Shown: positions 6,715 through 14,114 of the stretch, piece after piece
Layout of the letters: each line of letters starts with the position of its first letter
Numbering within the stretch: position 1 is the stretch's first letter
Origin: Flavobacteriales bacterium UBA5081
GTDB lineage: Bacteria > Bacteroidota > Bacteroidia > Flavobacteriales_E > Vicingaceae
Reading direction: 5' to 3'
Length of the DNA stretch: 14,831 nucleotides
NCBI GenBank assembly: GCA_002415785.1
Contig: DIAJ01000002.1
Location: forward strand, 44,622 to 59,452
Notes under the pieces: model-generated
The model's database searches: none
What the model saw: only the letters and a program-made list of their open reading frames with translations
What the model was told of the DNA's origin: nothing
Program-made: the position numbers and the translations under genes

Positions 6715-8152
6715 CTTTATTCAATTCTTTAGGTATGTTTATAGTAAAAGTTGTTCCAAAGCCCACTTCGCTCTCAACATCTATATTACCACCATGTTGT
6801 TGTATAATGTTTTGGGTAGAAGTTAAACCCAAGCCCATTCCTTTTTGTTTTCCGGTAAAAAAGGGATCAAATAATTGCTTTAAAGTTTCTTCATCTATGC
6901 CTACTCCATTATCGGAAATCTCAATGTGAACTTCATCTAAACTGCTATATTCTCTAATTTTTAGTCTGCCGTTACTTTCGGGCATTGCTTCAATGGCATT
7001 AATAATTATATTTAAAATTGCCGTTTTTAAATAATTGTAATCAATAGGAGCTGTCAGCTCTTCTTTTTTTTCGCGGAATAGTTCAACCCCCTTTAATTGC
7101 AATCGGTCTCCGGCTAATTCTAAACTCTCATCAATGAGTTTAGAAAGTGAATTTAATTCTATCTTCAAGGCTGAAGGTTTGGCGGAATCCAGTAGTTCAG
7201 TAATTAAGTTATTGATACGCTCAGAGTTTCGCCCTATTAAATCTAAATACATTTCTGCAGAATCGTCTTTTTTACATTCTTCTTTTAGCTGATCAATTGC
7301 CAAGTTAATGTTGGTCAGCGGATTGCGAACTTCATGGGCTATACTTCTTGCTATTCTGCCGGTCATTCCTAGTTTTTCTGCGCGCATAATGCGTTGTTCC
7401 GTTTTACGCTCCTTTGTTAAGTCGTTAATAATTAGCTGGTAGCCTGAAATTTCATGCTCCACATTAAATAAAACTGAAGAGGTGATTTCACAATACAAGC
7501 GTTGATTGTCTTCACTTTTTAACTGAACATTAAACTTTTTAAGTAAACCTTGCTTGAAGATTTTGTCGGCAAATTCTTCATAGACAGATTGATCGGCGAA
7601 AAATGATTTGATTGGCTTTCCTTTTAGCGAACTGTCTTTTGGCTTAAAAAGTTTTTTCATTGCCAAATTTGCTTCTAAAATATTGAGGGATTTGTCAATA
7701 ATTACAATTGCATCAATCGATTTCTCAAATAGATTTTTATAACGCGCTTCCCTTTGGGCAATTCTCATTCTCGACTTATAACGCTCATAACTGTAACGAA
7801 TACTGCGCTCTATTCCTCCTTCAGAAAGCTTTTCTTTAGAAATATAGTCATCTGCTCCTTCAGACATTGCCGTTAGGTCTAAGGCGTGACTTTCCTTTTC
7901 TGTTAAAATGATGATTGCCTTGTCTACTCCTTGGCTTCTTGCTGTTCTTAACAAGTCTATTCCTCTGTTATTGAAGTCTTCTTCAATTAAATAAAGGTCG
8001 TATTCATCATTTAAGAGATGTTGTAAAGCTTGTTTTTCGTTATTCTCCCAATCAACTTCAAACCGAATTCCGGAAACACTTTTAAAGTAGTTCTTAAAGC
8101 GTGTTTCCTCCTCTTTGCTTTCGTCGATTAATAAAACGCGCATTATATTCAT
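6707..8152 (-). CDS. Hybrid sensor kinase: pseudo-receiver, PAS, HisKA, HATPase_c
   Basis: This 481-residue soluble histidine kinase of NtrB/AtoS type is the likely partner of the sigma-54 activator encoded just before it. Residues about 4-120 fold as a receiver: acidic pair D10/E11, T84 and K106 are present, but the phospho-acceptor position reads YLIEEDF with E57 in place of Asp. A PAS domain occupies about 137-248. Dimerisation and phosphotransfer follow, with IAHEVRNPLTNINLAIDQL carrying H273. The ATPase domain has an N-box (NIIINAIEAM, about 381-390), G1 DNGVGI (414-419), F-box FDPFF (428-432) and G2 GMGLGL (438-443), so catalysis looks intact. There are no membrane segments, so it senses an intracellular cue. 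The ATG at 8152 overlaps the regulator stop as ATGA (4 nt); a second ATG three codons later is also possible. Confidence 0.9.
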   Translation of the reverse strand: MNIMRVLLIDESKEEETRFKNYFKSVSGIRFEVDWENNEKQALQHLLNDEYDLYLIEEDFNNRGIDLLRTARSQGVDKAIIILTEKESHALDLTAMSEGADDYISKEKLSEGGIERSIRYSYERYKSRMRIAQREARYKNLFEKSIDAIVIIDKSLNILEANLAMKKLFKPKDSSLKGKPIKSFFADQSVYEEFADKIFKQGLLKKFNVQLKSEDNQRLYCEITSSVLFNVEHEISGYQLIINDLTKERKTEQRIMRAEKLGMTGRIARSIAHEVRNPLTNINLAIDQLKEECKKDDSAEMYLDLIGRNSERINNLITELLDSAKPSALKIELNSLSKLIDESLELAGDRLQLKGVELFREKKEELTAPIDYNYLKTAILNIIINAIEAMPESNGRLKIREYSSLDEVHIEISDNGVGIDEETLKQLFDPFFTGKQKGMGLGLTSTQNIIQQHGGNIDVESEVGFGTTFTINIPKELNKDE

Positions 8153-9540
8153 TCGTAAGCTCTTTTAAATTCAATTTCATAAGCCTCCATTTTGTTGTAA
8201 AGCGTTTTGCGGTCGACTTTAAGCACTTTGGCTGCTTGAGTTTTATTATAATTGGTTTGCTCCAACACTTTTAAAATGGCTCTTCTCTCTGCTCGCTCTG
8301 CCACTGATTTTAGGTCAGTTATAGGTTCACTGTCGTCATAGCCATTTTCCATAGCTTTTGGGTTGCGAATTTCCAGTGGAAAGTCTTGAGCTTTAATTCT
8401 ATTTCCTTCACCTAAAAGTGCAGCTCTTTTGATTACATTTTTCATTTCTCTCAAATTGCCCGGCCAACTGTAATTGCTTATAATTTGTTTAGCTTCTGCA
8501 TTAAAGCCCTTAAAATTTCTTTGAAGCTCTTGGTTGGAGTTTTGCAAAAAGTAATCGGCAAAAGTTAGAATATCGTCCCCCCTCTGTCGGAGTGGAGGAA
8601 GCTCAACCATAAATTCATTCAAACGATAATATAGGTCTTCTCTAAAATCGCCCTTTTTCACCTTTTCTTCCAAACTTTCATTTGAAGCCACAATAATTCG
8701 CACATCAATGTCAATTGGTTTTGTATCGCCAATCTTTTTGATTTTTCTTTCTTGCAGTACGCGTAATAGTTTTACCTGATTGTCATAGGTTAAGTTTCCT
8801 ATTTCATCTAAGAAAAGAGTTCCACCCTTAGCAGCCTCAAAGTGTCCTACTTTATCATTTATAGCTCCTGTAAAAGAACCTTTTATATGGCCAAATAATT
8901 CACTTGCCGCTAACTCTTTGGGTAGTGCACCGCAATCAATCGCCACAAAAGGTTTGTTAGATCGCTCGCTTTTTAAATGAATTGCATTGGCTACCATTTC
9001 TTTACCCGTTCCACTTTCGCCTTCAATGATCACACTCATATTTGTTGGCGCCAACAGCTTTATCAATTGCTGAACCTTTTGCGACTGACTGCTTTTTCCT
9101 TCAATAAAGGTTTTCGACTGCTTGGGTTTACTAGAATTTGTTGTCTTCTTTGAATTATTAGTAGCTTTTTTTTCTTCTTTATTCGCTAGACTACTTTTTA
9201 CACTATGTAAAATTTCTTCCGGGTGGATCGGCTTAGTTACGTATTCGCTTGCACCCAGTTTAATACAGTCTACTGCTGTCTTTACGTCAGAATAACCGGT
9301 AATTATAATCACTTGAGTGCTTGGGTTCTGATTTTTTATCGCTTTTAAAGCTTCAGTACCATCCATATCCGGTAAGCGAAAATCCAATAAAACTAAATCG
9401 TAATTTTCTTTTTTTAGTTGCTTTAACCCTTTTTTTCCTGTAATTGAATAATCTGCGCTATAGCCTTTTTTTTCTAAAAACTTGCATAGCAATTGACAAA
9501 TATCGACTTCATCGTCGACGATTAATATTTTTTCCTTCAT
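8149..9540 (-). CDS. NtrC-family sigma-54-dependent response regulator
   Basis: This is a transcription activator that, once phosphorylated, hydrolyses ATP to open sigma-54 promoters. The 463 residues show the classic three domains. The receiver (1-120) has D9/D10, phospho-acceptor D53 in LLDFRLPDMDG and K103. A hydrophilic Lys/Ser/Asn-rich linker spans about 120-145. The AAA+ domain (about 148-385) has Walker A GESGTGKE at 174-181, the sigma-54 contact loop as GSFTGA (221-226, a common variant of GAFTGA), Walker B GTLFLDEIG (240-248) and the sensor region REDLYYRLNEF. A Fis-type helix-turn-helix lies at 427-455 (NKTQAAKVLKVDRKTLYNKM). It is the first gene of the overlapping block and almost certainly pairs with the kinase that follows. 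No -24/-12 promoter (GG-N10-GC) is visible in front of it, so autoregulation through sigma-54 is not supported. Confidence 0.95.
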   Translation of the reverse strand: MKEKILIVDDEVDICQLLCKFLEKKGYSADYSITGKKGLKQLKKENYDLVLLDFRLPDMDGTEALKAIKNQNPSTQVIIITGYSDVKTAVDCIKLGASEYVTKPIHPEEILHSVKSSLANKEEKKATNNSKKTTNSSKPKQSKTFIEGKSSQSQKVQQLIKLLAPTNMSVIIEGESGTGKEMVANAIHLKSERSNKPFVAIDCGALPKELAASELFGHIKGSFTGAINDKVGHFEAAKGGTLFLDEIGNLTYDNQVKLLRVLQERKIKKIGDTKPIDIDVRIIVASNESLEEKVKKGDFREDLYYRLNEFMVELPPLRQRGDDILTFADYFLQNSNQELQRNFKGFNAEAKQIISNYSWPGNLREMKNVIKRAALLGEGNRIKAQDFPLEIRNPKAMENGYDDSEPITDLKSVAERAERRAILKVLEQTNYNKTQAAKVLKVDRKTLYNKMEAYEIEFKRAYE

Positions 9541-9638
9541 CCTTTAAAACATTAAGAACAAAAAGTATACAGTTCAATTTTAAGCTACAGACAAGCTTTA
9601 ATTTAGTGATTACTTATTGCTTGTGTTAAAAGTTTGAA

Positions 9639-9656
9639 TGTAGATATAATTCTACA
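9639..9656. other. Inverted repeat TGTAGA-N6-TCTACA
   Basis: A perfect 6-bp inverted repeat (9639-9644 and 9651-9656) flanks the sequence TATAAT. It lies 12 nt beyond the stop of the stand-alone receiver gene and about 100 nt before the sigma-54 activator, in the only gap within the run of signalling genes. An A-rich run follows it on the plus strand, but no T-run follows it on the minus strand, the direction of transcription here. An operator for the downstream block is as likely as a weak transcript-end hairpin. Confidence 0.3.
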
Positions 9657-9668
9657 ATAAAAAAAGAC

Positions 9669-10037
9669 TTATTTGAAAATTTCTTCTAATGTCTCGAATA
9701 TTGACTTCTTATTAAGGGGTTTATGTAAAAAATAATTTACCCCTAATTCTTTAGCGTGCTGCTGCTCACTCTTTCCGGTATGCGCTGAAATAATTACAAT
9801 TTCCGACCGAGGGGATACATGCTTTAAATCATTAATAATAGAAAAACCTGAGCCATCTTTAAGGCTCAGGTCTAAAAATATAACATCTGCTTGAAAATTC
9901 TCCGCTTTCTCTACAGCACCATTAATCTGATTATGATTCTCCGTTTTTATTTCGGACTTATTTAGGATTGCTGAGAGTAATATTCTTATCGCCTCTTCAT
10001 CATCAATAATGTATGCTTTTTTGTTTTTATAAGGCAT
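9669..10037 (-). CDS. Stand-alone CheY-like response regulator
   Basis: The 122-residue protein is a single receiver domain without an output domain. All phosphorylation residues are present: acidic pair D12/D13 in YIIDDEEA, phospho-acceptor D56 in VIFLDLSLKDGSG, S84 in VIISAHTG and K106 in FLHKPL. It would act by binding a partner protein or by serving as a phosphate relay or sink. Its ATG follows the stop of the exported-protein gene with no gap (TAAATG), so these two are certainly co-transcribed. It is separated by 128 nt from the sigma-54 activator block. Partners within reach are the intact histidine kinase encoded downstream, or an unlinked kinase. Confidence 0.9.
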   Translation of the reverse strand: MPYKNKKAYIIDDEEAIRILLSAILNKSEIKTENHNQINGAVEKAENFQADVIFLDLSLKDGSGFSIINDLKHVSPRSEIVIISAHTGKSEQQHAKELGVNYFLHKPLNKKSIFETLEEIFK

Positions 10038-10583
10038 TTAGTCTCCTTCCATTCCGCTCCTTTCGGAAAGTTTAGCTTGCTCAAGTAGATTAAAATACTC
10101 CTTTTTCATTTGTTTAGTATACTTTTTATCATGGACAAACTCACCTTTCTTTTCATCGTAGTGCACTAAACCAACCGGAAAATCCAATAATGAGGTATTC
10201 ACTCCCTTCATTTCCTCTTCAGAGAATATATCCATGTCAAAGGTGTAACGCATTCTGGATTTTTCACTTTCCGGAACATTTGTATCCATCATAAATCGCT
10301 TACTGTGAAAGCCGGGTGCTGCAATTTCTATGGTTAACATTTGATTAAAAGGTAAATTCGTTTTGAATTTATTAGAACGAGATACTTTAACCGATTTATA
10401 TAACTGATTATTGATATAAACTCGAATAATGGCATTTTCAACTTTAGTTTCGTTGTTAAATACACTTCCTTCAAGTAGAATGCTGTCCTCTCTTTGTTGA
10501 AAGTTATTTGCCTGAGCTGATGACACAGTAAAATACAAGAGAAATCCAAGAGAGAGAAAAACCCCAATTTTAAATGACCTCAT
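10038..10583 (-). CDS. Exported protein with carboxypeptidase-regulatory-like domain
   Basis: The 181-residue product starts with a clear signal peptide: MRSFKIGV, a hydrophobic core of about 14 residues, then a probable cleavage site after SSAQA near residue 25. Residues about 35-105 resemble the transthyretin-like carboxypeptidase regulatory fold common in Bacteroidota envelope proteins: LLEGSVFNNETKVENAIIRV, then SNKFKTNLPFNQMLTIEI, then APGFHSKRF. A C-terminal region of about 75 residues contains DFPVGLVHYDEKKGEFVHDKKYT and a charged helix. There is no lipobox and no sorting domain, so a soluble periplasmic location is most likely. It sits between a membrane glycosyltransferase and a receiver protein. 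No function is known to me; the fold call is by pattern only. Confidence 0.75.
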   Translation of the reverse strand: MRSFKIGVFLSLGFLLYFTVSSAQANNFQQREDSILLEGSVFNNETKVENAIIRVYINNQLYKSVKVSRSNKFKTNLPFNQMLTIEIAAPGFHSKRFMMDTNVPESEKSRMRYTFDMDIFSEEEMKGVNTSLLDFPVGLVHYDEKKGEFVHDKKYTKQMKKEYFNLLEQAKLSERSGMEGD

Positions 10584-10618
10584 CTTCCATTATTTTAAGT
10601 TTTATCAGCTCTATAGCG

Positions 10619-13600
10619 CTATCTCGACTGTTGGTTGACAGCTCCTAAATAAGGACTAAGTCTTTGGCTCAGTTCCTTGCCAAACTCACCTTGCGGATAC
10701 ATTTGGTTAGTGAAAACCACCAATTGGTTAAGCACAGCTAAAGCTTGTTGTTTATCACGCTGAAGTTGTCTTGCATACTCCGGTTCTAAACTATTGTAAT
10801 AAATTACTTCCTTCTCATAAATGTCCACTAAACGTTCTGCAATTTTGTTAGCTTTCTCATCTGCTCCTACTTGATAATAATTTTCAGCTAAATATAATAC
10901 AAATATATCGTAAGGGACATTATGTTCCGGCATTACCTCAAAAGCCTTGTCTACTACTTCTTCTGCCTTTGCCGTTTCTCCTTCTTTTATCAATTGATCA
11001 GCCAATCTTGAAAAAGTCATACGCATACTCATATTCATTCTTCTGTTGGTCTCATCCATGTATACGTCGCTTGTATCTACGCCGCCCCAATGGAAGTCAT
11101 TCATCATTCTATCATACAAAATATCTGCATCAACAAATCCCGGATTACCATCACTGCGATCATTTTTCTTAATCGGAACTAATCTATACGTCATCCCTTC
11201 AGCTCTAAAGTAGTCTTCTAGTCCGATGTAACTTGCTGATCCTGTTGTACTGGCAAAGTAGATTGGACGCTCCCAATTGTTAGAAGCCAAGATATCTAAA
11301 ACAGTTAAATCGTTCTTTAAAACATAGTTTTTGTTAATGGTCCATTTAACTTCGTCCACTATTTGATCAGCCATATCAGCAGGTACAGTTCCATTGGCTA
11401 AAACCTTTTCTTTATCTACCTTGATTTTTAGTTTTTTACTAGGGATATAGTCGATTTTTCTACCGTTTCCTACTGAAACTTTAGTTTGCTGATTATCGCT
11501 TAAAATGAAGTTGATTAAATCCTGAACATCAATATGTCCTTTGATTTGATCCCTTTGATAAACCGGTAAGTAATCATTCGTTCCTTGTCTGATTTTCTTT
11601 TCAGGTAATGTTAAAGGCACCGGATCTGATTCATAAGCTTTCTTGCGCATTTGGTTAATGTACCAATCTGTATTCAATAAACTTAAGTTAATAACTCTAA
11701 CATCAGTTCTGTATTCCTCTACTTCTTGCACATACCATAAAGGGAAAGTATCATTGTCGCCATTGGTAAATAAAATGGCATTGGGTTCACAAGAATCTAA
11801 GTAATTTTTGGCATAATCTCTACCTGTGTAGCGCTCAGCTCTGCTGTGGTCACCCCAGTTTTCAGATGCCAAAATTCCCGGTACTAATACTAAGGTAGCC
11901 AATGTAACGGCTATAGCCGAAAGTTTTGCCGGCATTTTGTCTTTTAAAAAGTCGAAAATAGCATAAACACCCAAGCCAATCCAGATACAGAATGCATAAA
12001 ATGAGGCAGCAAAAGCATAATCACGTTCTCTTGGTTGTAGCGGATATTGATTCAGATAAATGACAATTGCCAAGCCCGTAAAGAAAAACAGTAGGGCTAC
12101 AATAGCTGTATCTTTTTTGTCTTTTTTATATTGATAAAATAAGCCAATTAATCCCAGAATAAAGGGGAGCATATAGTACTTATTGTTAGCAGGGTTATCG
12201 GAAATAAACTCAGGCAAATTATCTTGGCTTCCTAATCTCATTTCGTCTAAGAACTTAATTCCGGAAATCCAATTTCCATGTACATTGTTCCCATGACCTT
12301 GAATATCGTTTTGTCTTCCGGCAAAATTCCACATGAAATAGCGCCAGTACATCCAGCCTACCTGATAGTTAAAGAAATAAGTTAAGTTTTCCCCAAGTGT
12401 AGGAGTGTTAATTGTTTTTGCCTGTCCACCAGGTTCTTGGTACTGAACAGGCTTTCCTTCAAAATTCGACCACTTTTTATAATGTGGTCTATGTCTGTCT
12501 TCCGTACTCCACATCCTTGGTATTAATACCTTGAACCGATCATCGTAATTAGGAACTGTGTTTTTGCCATCGTCAGTAATAATGTATTTACCGCTTTCTT
12601 CATCTTGAAAATAAGTTGGGTCCCCGTCAGAGTATGGCTCTCGAGCATCTAAAGGAGAATTAAAGTTGTGTCCGTTAAATAGTGGACGACTACCATACTG
12701 TTCACGATTTAAGTAGGATAAAAGAGTAAATACGTTCTCCGGGTTATTCTCGTCCATTGGAGTGTCGGCATTTGAGCGGATAATAATTACAGCAAATGTT
12801 GAATAACCTAGTAAAATAAAGGCAAAAGCTAAAATAACAGTGTTAAAAATCACCTTCTTCTTTTGATGTGTTTTGTATAAACCAAAAACGATTAGTCCTA
12901 CAAGGAGTATAATGTAAAATGAGAATCCTGTATTAAAAGGAAGTCCGAAGCTATTAATAAACAATAGTTCAAATTTTGAAGCTAGCGTAAAAGTTCCCGG
13001 GATTATTCCATACTGGATTGTTGCTAAAATAATCACTGATAAAGCAAAAGCCTTGGCCACCCCTTTAGGTGTTACTTTAAATTTCTTGAAGTAGTATAAC
13101 ATTACAATGGCCGGTATAGCCAATAAGTTTAGTAAGTGAACTCCAATAGAAAGCCCAACTAAATAAGCAATTAAAATAATCCATCGCAAATTATGGGGTT
13201 GGTCTGCAACACCTTCCCATTTAATGATTGCCCAAAATACAATAGCAGTAAATAGAGAAGATAAGGCGTAAACCTCTCCTTCAACAGCAGAGAACCAAAA
13301 AGAATCAGTAAAGGTGTAGGCTAACGCTCCCACAATACCGCTCCCAACAACAGCAAAAAGTTTTGCATCTGTTAAGATTCCATTTTTTTCTACCATCTTT
13401 TTCGCAAAAGCGGTAATGGTCCAAAATAAAAACAGAATGGTAAATGAGCTGGAGAGTGCCGACATAATGTTTACCATCATTGCAGAATTCTCAGGACCTG
13501 CAAATAATGTAAAGAAACGACCAAACATCATAAATAAAGGCGCTCCCGGAGGGTGTCCAACTTCTAACTTATAGGCAGTGGCAATAAATTCCCCACAGTC

Positions 13601-13702
13601 CCAAAAACTTGTTGTTGGTTCGATTGTTAATAGGTAAACAATAGTAGCAATAAGCCAAACAGTCCATCCGGCAATTAGGTTTAGTCTTCTAAAGTCAGTC
13701 AT
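10619..13702 (-). CDS. DUF2723 / glycosyltransferase family 117 membrane protein
   Basis: This large 1027-residue inner-membrane protein belongs to the Bacteroidota family known as DUF2723 or GT117, related to GT-C protein O-mannosyltransferases that use lipid-linked sugars. TM1 (about 8-27) is followed by the first periplasmic loop with FWDCGEFIATAYKLEVGHPP, whose acidic residues D35 and E38 sit where GT-C enzymes keep their catalytic acid. About a dozen hydrophobic helices span residues 1-600. The C-terminal 400 residues are soluble, with a conserved NGDNDTFPLWYVQEVE segment and TPR-like helices near 900-990 (LADQLIKEGETAKAEEVVDKAF). The ATG at 13702 gives the expected N-terminus. The exported-protein gene begins 35 nt after its stop. 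The gene is divergent from tRNA-Gln. The substrate is unknown; a role in protein or envelope glycosylation is an inference from the fold. Confidence 0.88.
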   Translation of the reverse strand: MTDFRRLNLIAGWTVWLIATIVYLLTIEPTTSFWDCGEFIATAYKLEVGHPPGAPLFMMFGRFFTLFAGPENSAMMVNIMSALSSSFTILFLFWTITAFAKKMVEKNGILTDAKLFAVVGSGIVGALAYTFTDSFWFSAVEGEVYALSSLFTAIVFWAIIKWEGVADQPHNLRWIILIAYLVGLSIGVHLLNLLAIPAIVMLYYFKKFKVTPKGVAKAFALSVIILATIQYGIIPGTFTLASKFELLFINSFGLPFNTGFSFYIILLVGLIVFGLYKTHQKKKVIFNTVILAFAFILLGYSTFAVIIIRSNADTPMDENNPENVFTLLSYLNREQYGSRPLFNGHNFNSPLDAREPYSDGDPTYFQDEESGKYIITDDGKNTVPNYDDRFKVLIPRMWSTEDRHRPHYKKWSNFEGKPVQYQEPGGQAKTINTPTLGENLTYFFNYQVGWMYWRYFMWNFAGRQNDIQGHGNNVHGNWISGIKFLDEMRLGSQDNLPEFISDNPANNKYYMLPFILGLIGLFYQYKKDKKDTAIVALLFFFTGLAIVIYLNQYPLQPRERDYAFAASFYAFCIWIGLGVYAIFDFLKDKMPAKLSAIAVTLATLVLVPGILASENWGDHSRAERYTGRDYAKNYLDSCEPNAILFTNGDNDTFPLWYVQEVEEYRTDVRVINLSLLNTDWYINQMRKKAYESDPVPLTLPEKKIRQGTNDYLPVYQRDQIKGHIDVQDLINFILSDNQQTKVSVGNGRKIDYIPSKKLKIKVDKEKVLANGTVPADMADQIVDEVKWTINKNYVLKNDLTVLDILASNNWERPIYFASTTGSASYIGLEDYFRAEGMTYRLVPIKKNDRSDGNPGFVDADILYDRMMNDFHWGGVDTSDVYMDETNRRMNMSMRMTFSRLADQLIKEGETAKAEEVVDKAFEVMPEHNVPYDIFVLYLAENYYQVGADEKANKIAERLVDIYEKEVIYYNSLEPEYARQLQRDKQQALAVLNQLVVFTNQMYPQGEFGKELSQRLSPYLGAVNQQSR

Positions 13703-13825
13703 CTGCGTTAATTAAGGATAAAATATCTAATTTAGTTTAGAGTAAGTTGCGAATATATTAATATTAACGGAAATGAAGCACGAAGATTTTTAAAAGATTC
13801 TTTAAAAAGTTTAAAGTAATTTTTT

Positions 13826-13833
13826 TACTTTTG
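13826..13833 (+). promoter_or_regulatory. Bacteroidota -7 box TAnnTTTG for tRNA-Gln
   Basis: TACTTTTG matches the Bacteroidota sigma-A -7 consensus TAnnTTTG exactly. It lies 18 nt before the first base of the tRNA, so a short leader would be transcribed. No convincing -33 TTTG is present at the usual distance; the upstream DNA is A/T-rich. Confidence 0.6.
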
Positions 13834-13851
13834 TCGTCCCGAAAGGGAAAA

Positions 13852-13924
13852 TGTCCGATGGTGTAACTGGCAACACGTCTGGTTTTGGTCCAGAAGAGTC
13901 TAGGTTCGAGCCCTAGTCGGACAA
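13852..13924 (+). tRNA. tRNA-Gln (anticodon TTG)
   Basis: The 73-nt sequence folds as a complete cloverleaf. The acceptor stem is TGTCCGA with TCGGACA and discriminator A13924. The anticodon stem is TCTGG/CCAGA around loop TTTTGGT, with anticodon TTG at 13885-13887. The T-arm contains GTTCGAG between CTAG-type stems. A U1-A72 first pair is typical of bacterial tRNA-Gln and is an identity feature for glutaminyl-tRNA synthetase. CCA is not encoded and must be added afterwards. The gene stands alone, with a promoter just before it and a terminator just after it. Confidence 0.95.
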
Positions 13925-13934
13925 CTGACCACTT

Positions 13935-13961
13935 AGCCGCTAAGCAATTAGCGGCTTTTTT
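13935..13961 (+). terminator. Strong rho-independent terminator after tRNA-Gln
   Basis: AGCCGCTAA (13935-13943) pairs perfectly over 9 bp with TTAGCGGCT (13948-13956) around a GCAA loop, and a run of six T (13956-13961) follows. It starts 11 nt after the tRNA end and closes a monocistronic tRNA transcript. Confidence 0.9.
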
Positions 13962-14040
13962 ATGTCAAAATTTTGGGAGACTACTCATGCTAATTTTGCT
14001 TTTATGCTTTTGTTAACCGGCTAAATATATAATGCTTACA

Positions 14041-14105
14041 AGTTGTTTTTCTAAACCAACGGCATCTTTGATCCATTACCTAACTAATGTTGCCGCTATA
14101 CAACT
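14041..14105. repeat. Nested imperfect inverted repeat downstream of the T9SS cargo gene
   Basis: AGTTGT (14041-14046) is complementary to ACAACT (14100-14105), and inside it CGGCA (14060-14064) can pair with TGCCG (14091-14095). This gives a 65-bp two-level hairpin, 9 nt beyond the stop of the minus-strand cargo gene. It could help end that transcript, although no clean T-run follows on the minus strand. Alternatively it is a copy of an interspersed intergenic inverted repeat. Confidence 0.35.
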
Positions 14106-14114
14106 CCCTTTTCT

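Noticed and set aside
9559..9594. Possible Bacteroidota promoter for the sigma-54 activator on the minus strand (TTG at 9594-9592, TACTTTTTG at 9567-9559)
   Set aside because: The -7 box has an extra base relative to TAnnTTTG and the -33 spacing is 24 nt, so it is too weak to list as a feature.
9541..9668. Sigma-54 promoter in front of the NtrC-type activator
   Set aside because: No GG-N10-GC pattern is present on the minus strand of this gap.
10613..10622. ATAGCGCTAT palindrome at the end of the DUF2723 gene
   Set aside because: It overlaps the stop codon, has no T-run and is short enough to be chance.
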